This document shows positions 1 through 6,712 of a stretch of DNA of 8,543 bases, in pieces. The DNA is from Lautropia sp. (GTDB lineage: Bacteria; Pseudomonadota; Gammaproteobacteria; Burkholderiales; Burkholderiaceae_E). The stretch covers positions 1-8,543 of the forward strand of contig JACCRJ010000298.1 of assembly GCA_013813615.1 (NCBI GenBank), given 5' to 3'. The notes under the pieces are model-generated. The model saw only the letters and a list, made by a program, of their open reading frames with translations, did no database searches and was not told where the DNA came from. Position 1 is the stretch's first letter. Each line of letters opens with the position of its first letter. The position numbers and the translations under genes were made by a program.

Positions 1-1420
1 CCGCGGTGCCCAGGAACAGGTGGCCGCGAGGTCCGAGGACAGTGCGCAAAGTCTCAAGAATGATCGATTGCGCTTCCCGGTCCAGGTAGATCAGCAGGTT
101 CCGGCAGAGGACCAGGTCCAGCCGGGAGAACGGCGCGTCGTGCAGGATGTCGTGGGACGCGAAGAGAATGCTTTCCCGCAGGCTCTTGCCGACGCGGAAG
201 CTGTCTTCCTCGGGATTGAAGAAAGTCCGCAACCTCGACGGCGTCACATCGCTGGCGATGGCGCCCGGATAGAGGCCGCTGCGCGCGACCGCAATCGCCC
301 GCTCGTCGATGTCGGTTGCAAACACCTGAATCGCAGGCTGCGACGCGCCGGCTAGAAGCTCGTGCAGCAGGATGCCGACGGAGTAGGCTTCTTCTCCGGT
401 GGCGCAGCCGACCACCCACACGCGGATCGGGTCGTCGGTACGGCGGCCCTGCAGCAGCCTGGGCAGTACGTTGTGCTCCAACGAAGCCATCGCAGCCGGA
501 TCGCGGAAGAAGCTGGTGACGCTGATGAGCAGGTCCTGAAGCAGTGGCGCCGTCTCGCCGACATGGTCCCGCAGGTAATCGCGGTAGGCGGGCAGGTCCG
601 GCAAACCTGTCACCTGGAGCCTGCGTCGGAGTCGGCGCAGTACCGTCGCGCGCTTGTAGTGGCTGATGTCATGACGGGTCCTTGACCGCAGCAGTTCCAC
701 GATCTCCGAGAGCGCCTGCTCGTCGGAAGGCGAGGTCGCGAGAGTCAGGGGGGTAGCGCCAGACGGGCCCTCCGCCCCTCCGGCGGCTTGCCCGGGTGGA
801 ATCTGCAGGCGCCTCGCGTTCTCCCAAAGCCGTGCGAGGCAGCCGGGAATGTCGTTTACCGGCAGGGTGAGGTCGACTGCGCCGCTCGCAATGGCGGCGC
901 GGGGCATGCCGGCATGGTCAGCGTCCTCCGGCGCCTGGGCGATCGTGACGCCACCCTGCTCGCGGATATAGGACAGTCCGACAGCGCCATCCGAACCGGT
1001 GCCGGAAAGCACCACGCCGACCGTGCGGCACTGGTAGGCGTCGGCAAGGGTACGGAAGAAGCGATCAATCGACGTTTCCGAGCCTGGATGGGTAGCGGGA
1101 CTGGCGCGCAGCGAAAGACCGTCCGCAAACGTTTCGTGCCGGCTCGGGACCAGGTAGAGGTGGTTTGATTGGAGTTCCGCCGACGCCGTCAGTTTCAGGA
1201 CCGGCATCGACGTTCCACGCTCGAGGATCGGCAGGGCGCTCTCCGCATCCTTCGCCGGCAGGTGCAGGACGACAACCAGGGCGAACCCACAGTCCGGTGG
1301 CAGGTGGTCCAACAACCCGAGCAGCGCACTCAGACCACCCGCAGAAGCGCCGATTCCAACTACTGGAAAGGACGGCAGGTGTGTCGCCACAGGATCCTGG
1401 TGCGTAGTCGTTTCGGGCAA
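1..1420 (-). CDS. CheB-CheR fusion (methylesterase/methyltransferase), 3' end outside window
   Basis: Chemotaxis-type signalling protein joining a CheB glutamate methylesterase domain to a CheR SAM-dependent methyltransferase domain. About 473 codons are present without a stop, and the frame leaves the window at base 1. CheB spans roughly residues 18-185. It has GIGASAGG with the likely nucleophile Ser26, His53 in VVVLHLP, and Asp144 in LSGTGSDGA, so the catalytic triad looks intact. There is no receiver domain before it. An Ala/Gly/Pro/Ser-rich linker (about 190-220) leads to CheR: HYKRATVLRRL near 247, TSFFRD near 302, the SAM loop GCATGEEAYS at 338-347, FATDID at 367-372 and CRNLLIYLD at 439-447. 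The TTG start at 1420 is inferred from GAGG seven bases upstream and an in-frame stop shortly before it; GTG at 1390 is an alternative. Such fusions usually continue into coiled-coil, PAS and often kinase domains, which would lie off the left edge. It follows dctM on the same strand after 121 bp. Confidence 0.93.
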   Translation of the reverse strand, partial: MPETTTHQDPVATHLPSFPVVGIGASAGGLSALLGLLDHLPPDCGFALVVVLHLPAKDAESALPILERGTSMPVLKLTASAELQSNHLYLVPSRHETFADGLSLRASPATHPGSETSIDRFFRTLADAYQCRTVGVVLSGTGSDGAVGLSYIREQGGVTIAQAPEDADHAGMPRAAIASGAVDLTLPVNDIPGCLARLWENARRLQIPPGQAAGGAEGPSGATPLTLATSPSDEQALSEIVELLRSRTRHDISHYKRATVLRRLRRRLQVTGLPDLPAYRDYLRDHVGETAPLLQDLLISVTSFFRDPAAMASLEHNVLPRLLQGRRTDDPIRVWVVGCATGEEAYSVGILLHELLAGASQPAIQVFATDIDERAIAVARSGLYPGAIASDVTPSRLRTFFNPEEDSFRVGKSLRESILFASHDILHDAPFSRLDLVLCRNLLIYLDREAQSIILETLRTVLGPRGHLFLGTA

Positions 1421-1541
1421 GCCGTTACCTCACCAAAGCAAATCCATGCGGCCCTGGCGGGCTCACGTTGTTGTTATTGAACCGAGTCGTAGGGGACCGC
1501 AAAACTTGTGCCCACGCGTGGCGCGGGAATTCGTCGCGCGG

Positions 1542-2846
1542 TCAGGTCGACCGCATCTGTCGCGGCAGCCAGGTCACGAGTTCCGGTACGGCGTAGATCA
1601 GCAGAATCCCGACGATCATCATCGCGAACATCGGGAAGGCCGCGGCGGCGATCCAGGGCAGCTGGCGATTCGTCATGCCCTGAAGTACGAACAGGTTGAA
1701 GCCGACAGGCGGTGTGATCTGAGCCATTTCGACAACGAAGACGACAAAGATTCCGAACCAGAGCAGATCGATGCCGGCGTTGTTGATGGTCGGCAGCAGC
1801 ACGCCCATCGTGAGCAGAACCATCGAGATGCCGTCGAGGAAACAGCCGAGAAGAATGAAAAAGGCGGCGATCGCAACGATCAGCCAGAAGTTGGAAAGCC
1901 CGAGCGAGCCGATCCACTCGGCCAGGTGCCGCGGCAGACCCAGGTAGCCCATCGAAAGCGTCAGGAATGCGGCCCCGGCTAGGATCAGGGCGATCATGCA
2001 GTACAGCCGGGTCGCGCCGAAGAGGGATTCCTTGAACGTGCGCCAGTCCAGGCTTCCCTGGGCGGAGGAAATCACCAGGGAGCCGACCACACCGATGGCG
2101 GCCGCCTCGGTGGCGGTTGCGATGCCGCTGTAGATGGAACCCAGAACTCCCAGGATCAGCAGTACGACCGGTATCAGGCTCGACGACGCCCGGATCCTCT
2201 CGCGGAACGTCAGCGACCGGTCGGCCGGCGGGATCTGCCCCGGGTTGAGCAGCGACCAGCCGACCGTGTAGCCCATGAACAGCACGGCGAGCAGGATTCC
2301 CGGGATCACCCCGGCGATGAACAGCTGCGAGATCGAGACGTCCGCGCTGACGCCGTAGACAATCATGATGATCGACGGCGGAATCAGCAGGCCGAGCGTA
2401 CCGGCGCCGGCAAGGGTGGCTACGGTCATCTTCTCGGGATAGCCGCGCCGGGCGAGTTCCGGCAGCGTCATTTTCCCGATGGTGGCGCAGGTGGCGGCAG
2501 ACGAGCCGGAGACTGCCGCGAAAATGGCGCAGCCGATGATGTTGGTGTGAAGCAGTCGTCCGGGCAGCCGGTTCATCCAGGGCGCGAGGCCATGGAACAT
2601 GTCCTGCGAGAGCCGGGTGCGAAACAGGATTTCGCCCATCCAGATGAAGAGCGGCAGCGCCGTCAGAGTCCAGCTCGATGCGGTACCCCAGATTGTCACC
2701 GCCATCGCATCGCCTGCCGGTCGGGCGGAAAACAGTTGCATGGCTATCCAGGCGACACCGGAGAGGGTCAAGCCGATCCACACGCCGGTACCCAGCAGTG
2801 CGAACAGCGACACGACCAGCAGCGCCATGATCCACAAGTCGCTCAT
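1542..2846 (-). CDS. dctM: TRAP transporter large permease subunit DctM
   Basis: Large integral inner-membrane subunit of a tripartite ATP-independent periplasmic (TRAP) transporter. In this family it carries the Na+-coupled translocation path and works with DctQ and the receptor DctP. The 434 residues match the usual 425-440. The protein is hydrophobic nearly throughout, with a dozen or so likely membrane segments. Family signatures are visible: AAVSGSSAATCATIG (about 110-124), the helical hairpin GTLGLLIPPSI (about 149-159), and its pseudo-symmetric counterpart QITPPVGFN (376-384) in the second half. The ATG start lies 3 bp after the dctQ stop, with a weak GCGAG Shine-Dalgarno site overlapping the end of dctQ, so translational coupling is likely. 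It is the last gene of the dctPQM operon. No convincing Rho-independent terminator follows it. Confidence 0.96.
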   Translation of the reverse strand: MSDLWIMALLVVSLFALLGTGVWIGLTLSGVAWIAMQLFSARPAGDAMAVTIWGTASSWTLTALPLFIWMGEILFRTRLSQDMFHGLAPWMNRLPGRLLHTNIIGCAIFAAVSGSSAATCATIGKMTLPELARRGYPEKMTVATLAGAGTLGLLIPPSIIMIVYGVSADVSISQLFIAGVIPGILLAVLFMGYTVGWSLLNPGQIPPADRSLTFRERIRASSSLIPVVLLILGVLGSIYSGIATATEAAAIGVVGSLVISSAQGSLDWRTFKESLFGATRLYCMIALILAGAAFLTLSMGYLGLPRHLAEWIGSLGLSNFWLIVAIAAFFILLGCFLDGISMVLLTMGVLLPTINNAGIDLLWFGIFVVFVVEMAQITPPVGFNLFVLQGMTNRQLPWIAAAAFPMFAMMIVGILLIYAVPELVTWLPRQMRST

Positions 2847-2849
2847 CGG

Positions 2850-3362
2850 CTACTCGCTGCGCACGCCATGCGCCGGCGCGACCGGAGGCACGCGACGGCC
2901 GCTCAGTTCGAGGACGAGTTCGTCGACCAGCGCGATCAGCAGGATGATGATGCCGGCCGCCATGCCGAGCTGGGGAATCCAGAGCGGAGTGGCGTCGTTC
3001 GACGTTGAAATGTCGTGGAACAGGTGCGATTGCCAGACCAGGCGTGCGCTGTAGTACGCCATCACGCCGGCCAGCCCCGCCGCGATCACCAGGCTCCAGA
3101 CCTCCAGTGCACGGCGGGCGCCTCCGCGCAGCGCCTGCAGCAGCAAGGTGACACGGATGTGCTCGTTCCGCCGGAAGGTGTGGGCCAGCGCCATGAAGCC
3201 GGTGCCGGCCATCAGGTAGCCGGCGTAGGCGTCGGTACCGGGGACGTAGAAGCTGAACTGGCGGCCGAGGATGCCGACCAGCACCATCGCCAGCACCCCG
3301 ATCATCATCAGGGCCGCAAGCCAGGCTGCTGCCCCGTACAGCGCGTTCAACGCAGCGCGCAA
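2850..3362 (-). CDS. dctQ: TRAP transporter small permease subunit DctQ
   Basis: Small inner-membrane subunit of the TRAP transporter, which packs against DctM. The 170 residues show the expected four membrane segments (about 8-31, 46-62, 87-108 and 127-149). The family-typical loop FRRNEHIRVTLLL is at about 63-74 and PLWIPQLGMA at 126-135. The chosen start is TTG at 3362. No ATG is available before the first membrane helix is already under way (the first Met pair is at residues 19-20), and a GGGG tract lies eight bases upstream; another TTG at 3350 cannot be excluded. It begins 47 bp after the dctP stop and ends 3 bp before dctM, so it is the middle gene of one operon. The C-terminal tail after residue 150 is short and polar. 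Confidence 0.93.
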   Translation of the reverse strand: MRAALNALYGAAAWLAALMMIGVLAMVLVGILGRQFSFYVPGTDAYAGYLMAGTGFMALAHTFRRNEHIRVTLLLQALRGGARRALEVWSLVIAAGLAGVMAYYSARLVWQSHLFHDISTSNDATPLWIPQLGMAAGIIILLIALVDELVLELSGRRVPPVAPAHGVRSE

Positions 3363-3409
3363 CCGCTCAGCCCCGCCGCGTCGTGCTCGTGCTGCGGCCG
3401 GAAGCAGGC

Positions 3410-4384
3410 CTACTTCCGGTAGGCATCGACCACGGCTTTACCTTCGCTGCCTGCCTTCTTCAGCCAGTCCTGCAGCAGCGTCTCCCCGATCTTCTGCAGT
3501 TCGCCCTTGAAGGCGGGGCTCGGCGTCTCGATGCTCATGCCCTTGCTCTTCAGCTGATCCAGGTACCAGCCGTTCTTTTCCGCGGAGAGCGCCCAGCCGC
3601 GCTCCTCGGCGTCCGCGGAAGCCTTCAGCAGCGCATCCTGGGTTGTCTTGTCCAATGAGGTGAATGCCGCCCGGTTGGCGACGATCGCGTTCTTCGGCAA
3701 CCAGGCCTGCGTGTCGTAGAAGTACTTCACATGCTCGTAGGTCTTGGAGTCGAAGCCCGTCGAGCCGGAGGACATGTAGGAATCCACCACCCCGGTGGCG
3801 AGCGCCTGCGTGAGCTCCGCTGCCTGGATCGTGATCGGCTGGGCACCCACCAGCTCCGCGATGCGCGCGGTCGCCGGACTGTAGGCGCGCCACTTCAGTC
3901 CTTTCATGTCCGCCACTCCGGACAGCTGCTTCTTCGCATAGATGCCCTGCGGTGGCCACGGCACTGTGTACAGGAGCATCATGCCCTGCTCAGCCAGCTT
4001 CTTCTCCAGCGCAGGCTTCTGGGTCTCGTAGAGCTTGCGGGCGGAAGCGTAGCTGTCGGCAAGAAAGGGAATGCCGTCGACACCGAAAAGCGGCCATTCG
4101 TTCTCGAAGTTCACCATCAGGAATTCGCCGGCCTGCGCCTGGTTGCCCTGGACTGCGCGCTTGATCTCCGGTGCCTTGAAGAGCGATGCGTTGGCATGCA
4201 AGGTGATCTTCAGCTTGCCTGCGCTGGCCTTCTCCACGTCCGCGACGAACTGGGCGAGGTTTTCAGTGTGGAAGTTGGAGGCTGGATAGGCCGTCGGCAG
4301 GTCCCACCTCGCCTGCGCATAGGCGCCGCCGGTGAAGAGCGCGGCAATCGTCGCTGTTGCGAGGAACAGGAGGGGAAGCTTCAT
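3410..4384 (-). CDS. dctP: TRAP transporter periplasmic solute-binding protein DctP
   Basis: Extracytoplasmic receptor of the TRAP system: it binds the solute in the periplasm and delivers it to DctQM. The mature protein begins after a Sec signal peptide (MKLPLLFLATATIAALFTGGAYA, written here as residues 1-23; likely cleavage between Ala23 and Gln24). The ATG at 4384 is chosen because it places this signal at the N-terminus, with GGAG nine bases upstream; the frame is open further upstream but that extension is not signal-like. Length is 324 residues, normal for the DctP family. The section GLKWRAYSPATARI (162-175) contains Arg166, which aligns with the arginine that in most DctP proteins holds the substrate carboxylate. 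It is followed by the family-typical ELTQALATGVVDSYMSS (190-206). A carboxylic-acid substrate is likely, but the exact ligand cannot be read from the sequence. Confidence 0.95.
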   Translation of the reverse strand: MKLPLLFLATATIAALFTGGAYAQARWDLPTAYPASNFHTENLAQFVADVEKASAGKLKITLHANASLFKAPEIKRAVQGNQAQAGEFLMVNFENEWPLFGVDGIPFLADSYASARKLYETQKPALEKKLAEQGMMLLYTVPWPPQGIYAKKQLSGVADMKGLKWRAYSPATARIAELVGAQPITIQAAELTQALATGVVDSYMSSGSTGFDSKTYEHVKYFYDTQAWLPKNAIVANRAAFTSLDKTTQDALLKASADAEERGWALSAEKNGWYLDQLKSKGMSIETPSPAFKGELQKIGETLLQDWLKKAGSEGKAVVDAYRK

Positions 4385-4465
4385 GAGAGCGGGCTCCGCA
4401 GAAGTGGGCGTATCCGGACCTGGACAGGCCGCGGCAGTTGCGTGCATAGCAGCAAAAGTGCGTGA

Positions 4466-4495
4466 AGCGTAGTGGAGGATTCGACTCCTTGTCAA
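4466..4495 (-). promoter_or_regulatory. Candidate sigma-70 promoter of the dctPQM operon with dyad in spacer
   Basis: On the minus strand a perfect -35 TTGACA (4495-4490) is followed by an 18-bp spacer and TACGCT (4471-4466), which keeps the key T, A and final T of the -10 consensus. The transcript would start near 4459, giving a leader of about 75 nt before the dctP ATG. Inside the spacer is a near-perfect 14-bp dyad, AGGAGTCGAATCCT (4489-4476), with six of seven base pairs symmetric around TC/GA. This position suits a repressor, or a MerR-like activator that acts from between the two promoter elements. The regulator is unknown. Confidence 0.5.
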
Positions 4496-4556
4496 CGGAT
4501 TCCACCCGGTCCCGCCAGAGACAGCCCTCCTAGGGAGGCGCCACGCTGAAGCCCTG

Positions 4557-5198
4557 TCAACGGAGCGGTTGGTCGACCGGGATCGGTGCAGGAGCCAATT
4601 CGGACCGCGCATGCCGGATCACCTGCCAGGAAGAGGAGAGCGCCAGCATTCCCATGACTGCCGCCACCACCAGGTCGGGCCAGCCCGTTCCGGTACCGAA
4701 GACGCCGACGGCGGCAAGCAGGACTGCCAGGTTGCCGAGGGCGTCGTTGCGGGTGCAGAGCCAAACGCTGCGCATGTTGCTGTCGCCGGAGCGGTAGCGG
4801 TACAGCAGGACGGCGACACCGACATTGGCCGCGAGGGCGAGGCTGCCGACCAGCCCCATGGCGCCGGCGTCGGGGATGGTTCCGGCGAACGCATGCCACA
4901 CGGTGCTGCCGACCACCCAGAAACCGAAGAGGCCCATCGACCAGGCCTTGATCATCGAGGCCCGGGCACGTACGGTCAAGGTCATACCGAGGACCCAGAG
5001 GCTGATGCCATAGTTGGCCGCGTCGCCCAGAAAGTCGAGCGAGTCCGCCAGCAGCGACATCGAGCCTGCGGTCACGCCGGCGCCGACCTCGATGAAGAAC
5101 ATGGCGGCGTTGACCGCCAGCGCGATCCACAGGATCTTCCGGTAGCCCGGCGGCTGTCCCGTGTCCGGTTCAGGATGATGACAGCAATGCGCGCTCAA
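4557..5198 (-). CDS. Short cation diffusion facilitator (CDF) family metal transporter
   Basis: Predicted inner-membrane metal-cation/proton antiporter that exports divalent metal from the cytoplasm. The 213 residues contain the membrane domain only (about six helices); the cytoplasmic C-terminal domain of typical 300-residue CDF proteins is absent. Helix 2 carries ADSLDFLGDAAN (51-62) with Asp52, Asp55 and Asp59. Helix 5 carries WLCTRNDALGN (146-156), where Asp152 is kept but the usual His four residues earlier is Cys148. GTGTGWPD (168-175) follows before helix 6. The N-terminus HCCHH (4-8) could bind soft or borderline metals. The start is TTG at 5198, supported by GGAG eight bases upstream. 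Directly upstream lies a MerR-type promoter pointing into this gene, which supports metal-induced expression. The cation is not determined; Zn, Cd, Co or Pb are possible. Confidence 0.88.
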   Translation of the reverse strand: MSAHCCHHPEPDTGQPPGYRKILWIALAVNAAMFFIEVGAGVTAGSMSLLADSLDFLGDAANYGISLWVLGMTLTVRARASMIKAWSMGLFGFWVVGSTVWHAFAGTIPDAGAMGLVGSLALAANVGVAVLLYRYRSGDSNMRSVWLCTRNDALGNLAVLLAAVGVFGTGTGWPDLVVAAVMGMLALSSSWQVIRHARSELAPAPIPVDQPLR

Positions 5199-5273
5199 GT
5201 TGACGTCTCCGCAAGAGGACCGGGATGGTGCACGAAACCGAAAGGCGTCCGCGGCGCTTTCCGACGTTGCACG

Positions 5274-5304
5274 ATAATGAACCCTCTAGCCCCTGCAAGG
5301 TCAA
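5274..5304 (-). promoter_or_regulatory. MerR-family (CadR/PbrR/ZntR-like) operator-promoter for the CDF gene
   Basis: Reading the minus strand: -35 TTGACC (5304-5299), a 19-bp spacer, and -10 CATTAT (5279-5274). The long spacer is the hallmark of promoters activated by MerR-family metal sensors, which untwist the DNA. A 21-bp imperfect dyad fills it (5301-5281): left arm ACCTTGCAG, centre GGG, right arm CTAGAGGGT, with six of nine positions symmetric. From memory of the family, it matches the CadR/PbrR-type operator (ACCCTGTAG and CTACAGGGT arms) at about 17 of 21 positions. Transcription would start near 5267 and leave a leader of about 70 nt. The elements on the other strand do not form a promoter, so the site is directed at the CDF gene. 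Confidence 0.68.
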
Positions 5305-5307
5305 GCG

Positions 5308-5328
5308 GGGCTCCACCTGGAGTTACCC
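5308..5328 (+). promoter_or_regulatory. Possible hairpin over the porin Shine-Dalgarno site
   Basis: GGG (5308-5310) and CTCC (5311-5314) can pair with GGAG (5319-5322) and CCC (5326-5328), leaving an ACCT loop and a TTA bulge. GGAG is the ribosome binding site six bases before the GTG start, so the fold would hide it. The stem is short and could occur by chance in G+C-rich DNA. Confidence 0.3.
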
Positions 5329-6648
5329 GTGCGTCTAAAAGGCTGCCTCGTCTCTTTCCGTGCCGCTCGCGCCCGCCCGGCGGCCGGGCGCCTCCTGCCC
5401 GGCGCGGGCTGTTGCCTGCTGCTGGTCGCGTGCCTGGGGCTGCCGGCAGGCGCAGCCCGTGCTGCGGACGCTGCCGCTGGAGCCGAGCCTGCCGCCGCCG
5501 AGGAAGCAGAAATTGACGCGAGCCTGGTAATCGCCGGCCAGCAGATCGGCGCGCGAGCGTCGGCCACCGGCCGCCGGCAGCGGGGACTGAATGCGCGAGC
5601 GGACGTGGAGGGGACGATCCCTGTGCTCAGGATCGGTGGGGGCCACGGGAGCCTGGTCGGGCACCTGCGCTCCGGCGTCGGGACGGGCGTCACGACCCGG
5701 CAGATCCATAGCGGGAGCGTCAACAACCTGGGGTTCGACAGCGACAAAGGCGTGGACGACCACTACGGCATCGTTGCCGAGGCCTATTACCAGCACCTGC
5801 ACCCGCTGGGTGGCTCGACCGGCGGGTCGGAACGCAGCGGCGCGGGCGGCAGCCACCTTGCGCTGGCGGTCGGCAAGTTCGACATGTTCAACTTCTTTGA
5901 CCGCAACGAGGCAGCGGACGATGAAGCCCGGGCGTTCCTGAACGAGTCGTTCGTGCACAACCCGATGCTCGGCGCCGGCGGCGACGGGGCCGGCGACGAG
6001 TTCGGCTTCTCGCCCGGGCTGCGCACAGCGTATTTCAACGGGACCGGCAGCCGCCACGGGTGGGGCGTCTCACTGGGATTGCTCGGGGCAGGGGAGGAGG
6101 CGAGGACCAGCCGCCTTCCCCGCAGGCCGATGGTGTTCCTGCAGGCGGACCTGACGACACAGGGAGCCGGCGGCGACACCGTCGGCACGGTACGCCTCTA
6201 TGCGTGGCGCAACCGCCTCGCAGAAGACTTCGACGGCGAACCCGCCGTGCATGACGGTTGGGGCGTGTCCGTGGATCATCGGATCGGCAACTGGGTCACC
6301 GTATTGGGGCGCTACGGCAGGCGGACGCGCGGCGCCGGATTCTTCGATCGCGCCCTGACCGCCGGTGTCGTCGCTTCGGGACAGGCATGGGGCCGGGCGG
6401 ACGACAGCTTGGGGTTCGCAGTCGGCGGGCTATCCACCGACAGCACCTACCGGCGCGCCACAGCGGCGGGAGCGCCTCCGGGGGCGGGCGCTTCCGGCAC
6501 CGAACGGGTGCTGGAAGTCTTTTATCGCTTCGCGTTTGGAAAGTCGGTGGAGGTCACACCGGATTTCCAGTACATCCACCGACCTGCGGGCGACCCTTCC
6601 GGTGCGCCGGTCCGTGCGGTGGCGATCAGGTTCCGCTTCAGCCACTGA
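5329..6648 (+). CDS. OprB-like carbohydrate porin
   Basis: Predicted outer-membrane beta-barrel porin of the OprB (carbohydrate-selective) type, 439 residues, close to family length. Start is GTG at 5329 with GGAG six bases upstream. The signal peptide is long: a basic stretch to about residue 21, a hydrophobic core around 28-40, and likely cleavage after ARA (about 43-45). Mature features include alternating polar/hydrophobic strands, AEAYYQHLHPL (150-160), GKFDMFNFFDRNEAADDE (182-199), and near the end VTPDFQYIHRPAGDP, which is the usual penultimate-strand signature of OprB proteins. The last residues are RFRFSH, so the chain ends in His rather than the terminal Phe or Trp that the BAM machinery normally recognises. 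It is divergent from the CDF gene. The true substrate may be a small organic acid or sugar; I assign the family with fair confidence and the substrate not at all. Confidence 0.8.
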   Translation: MRLKGCLVSFRAARARPAAGRLLPGAGCCLLLVACLGLPAGAARAADAAAGAEPAAAEEAEIDASLVIAGQQIGARASATGRRQRGLNARADVEGTIPVLRIGGGHGSLVGHLRSGVGTGVTTRQIHSGSVNNLGFDSDKGVDDHYGIVAEAYYQHLHPLGGSTGGSERSGAGGSHLALAVGKFDMFNFFDRNEAADDEARAFLNESFVHNPMLGAGGDGAGDEFGFSPGLRTAYFNGTGSRHGWGVSLGLLGAGEEARTSRLPRRPMVFLQADLTTQGAGGDTVGTVRLYAWRNRLAEDFDGEPAVHDGWGVSVDHRIGNWVTVLGRYGRRTRGAGFFDRALTAGVVASGQAWGRADDSLGFAVGGLSTDSTYRRATAAGAPPGAGASGTERVLEVFYRFAFGKSVEVTPDFQYIHRPAGDPSGAPVRAVAIRFRFSH

Positions 6649-6712
6649 CGCTGCCTTGGCCGGAGGGCTGCGCCCATCCGCAGGCGAGGCTCGCCCGGCC
6701 GCAGGCGAAACC

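Noticed and set aside
1505..1541. Possible terminator after dctM (palindrome CCACGCGTGG at 1512-1521 followed by a few T on the minus strand)
   Set aside because: The palindrome has no real loop and the T-run of four is seven bases away, so a Rho-independent terminator is not supported.
1474..2835. 453-codon minus-strand frame overlapping dctM
   Set aside because: The translation is Arg/Asp/His-rich and unlike any membrane protein, whereas the overlapping frame is a clear DctM. It is a G+C-driven shadow.
4518..4541. Small hairpin CCTCC-TAG-GGAGG behind the CDF gene
   Set aside because: Only five base pairs, no T-run in either direction, and a three-base loop; too weak to call a terminator.
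4465..4545. tRNA-like stretch on the minus strand (GTCGAAT, with GCGTGGC able to pair mostly with ACTACGC)
   Set aside because: The T-stem does not pair, the D-loop lacks its GG, no proper anticodon arm forms and no CCA follows. The TCGAAT motif is better explained as part of the promoter dyad.
4385..4612. N-terminal extension of DctP back to an upstream start at 4612
   Set aside because: The extension would cover the candidate promoter and the CDF end, and would bury a textbook Sec signal peptide that begins at 4384.
5267..5295. Plus-strand promoter for the porin built from GATAAT (5273-5278) or TTGCAC (5267-5272)
   Set aside because: Neither element has an acceptable partner at 16-19 bp, and GATAAT overlaps the better supported minus-strand -10 of the CDF promoter.
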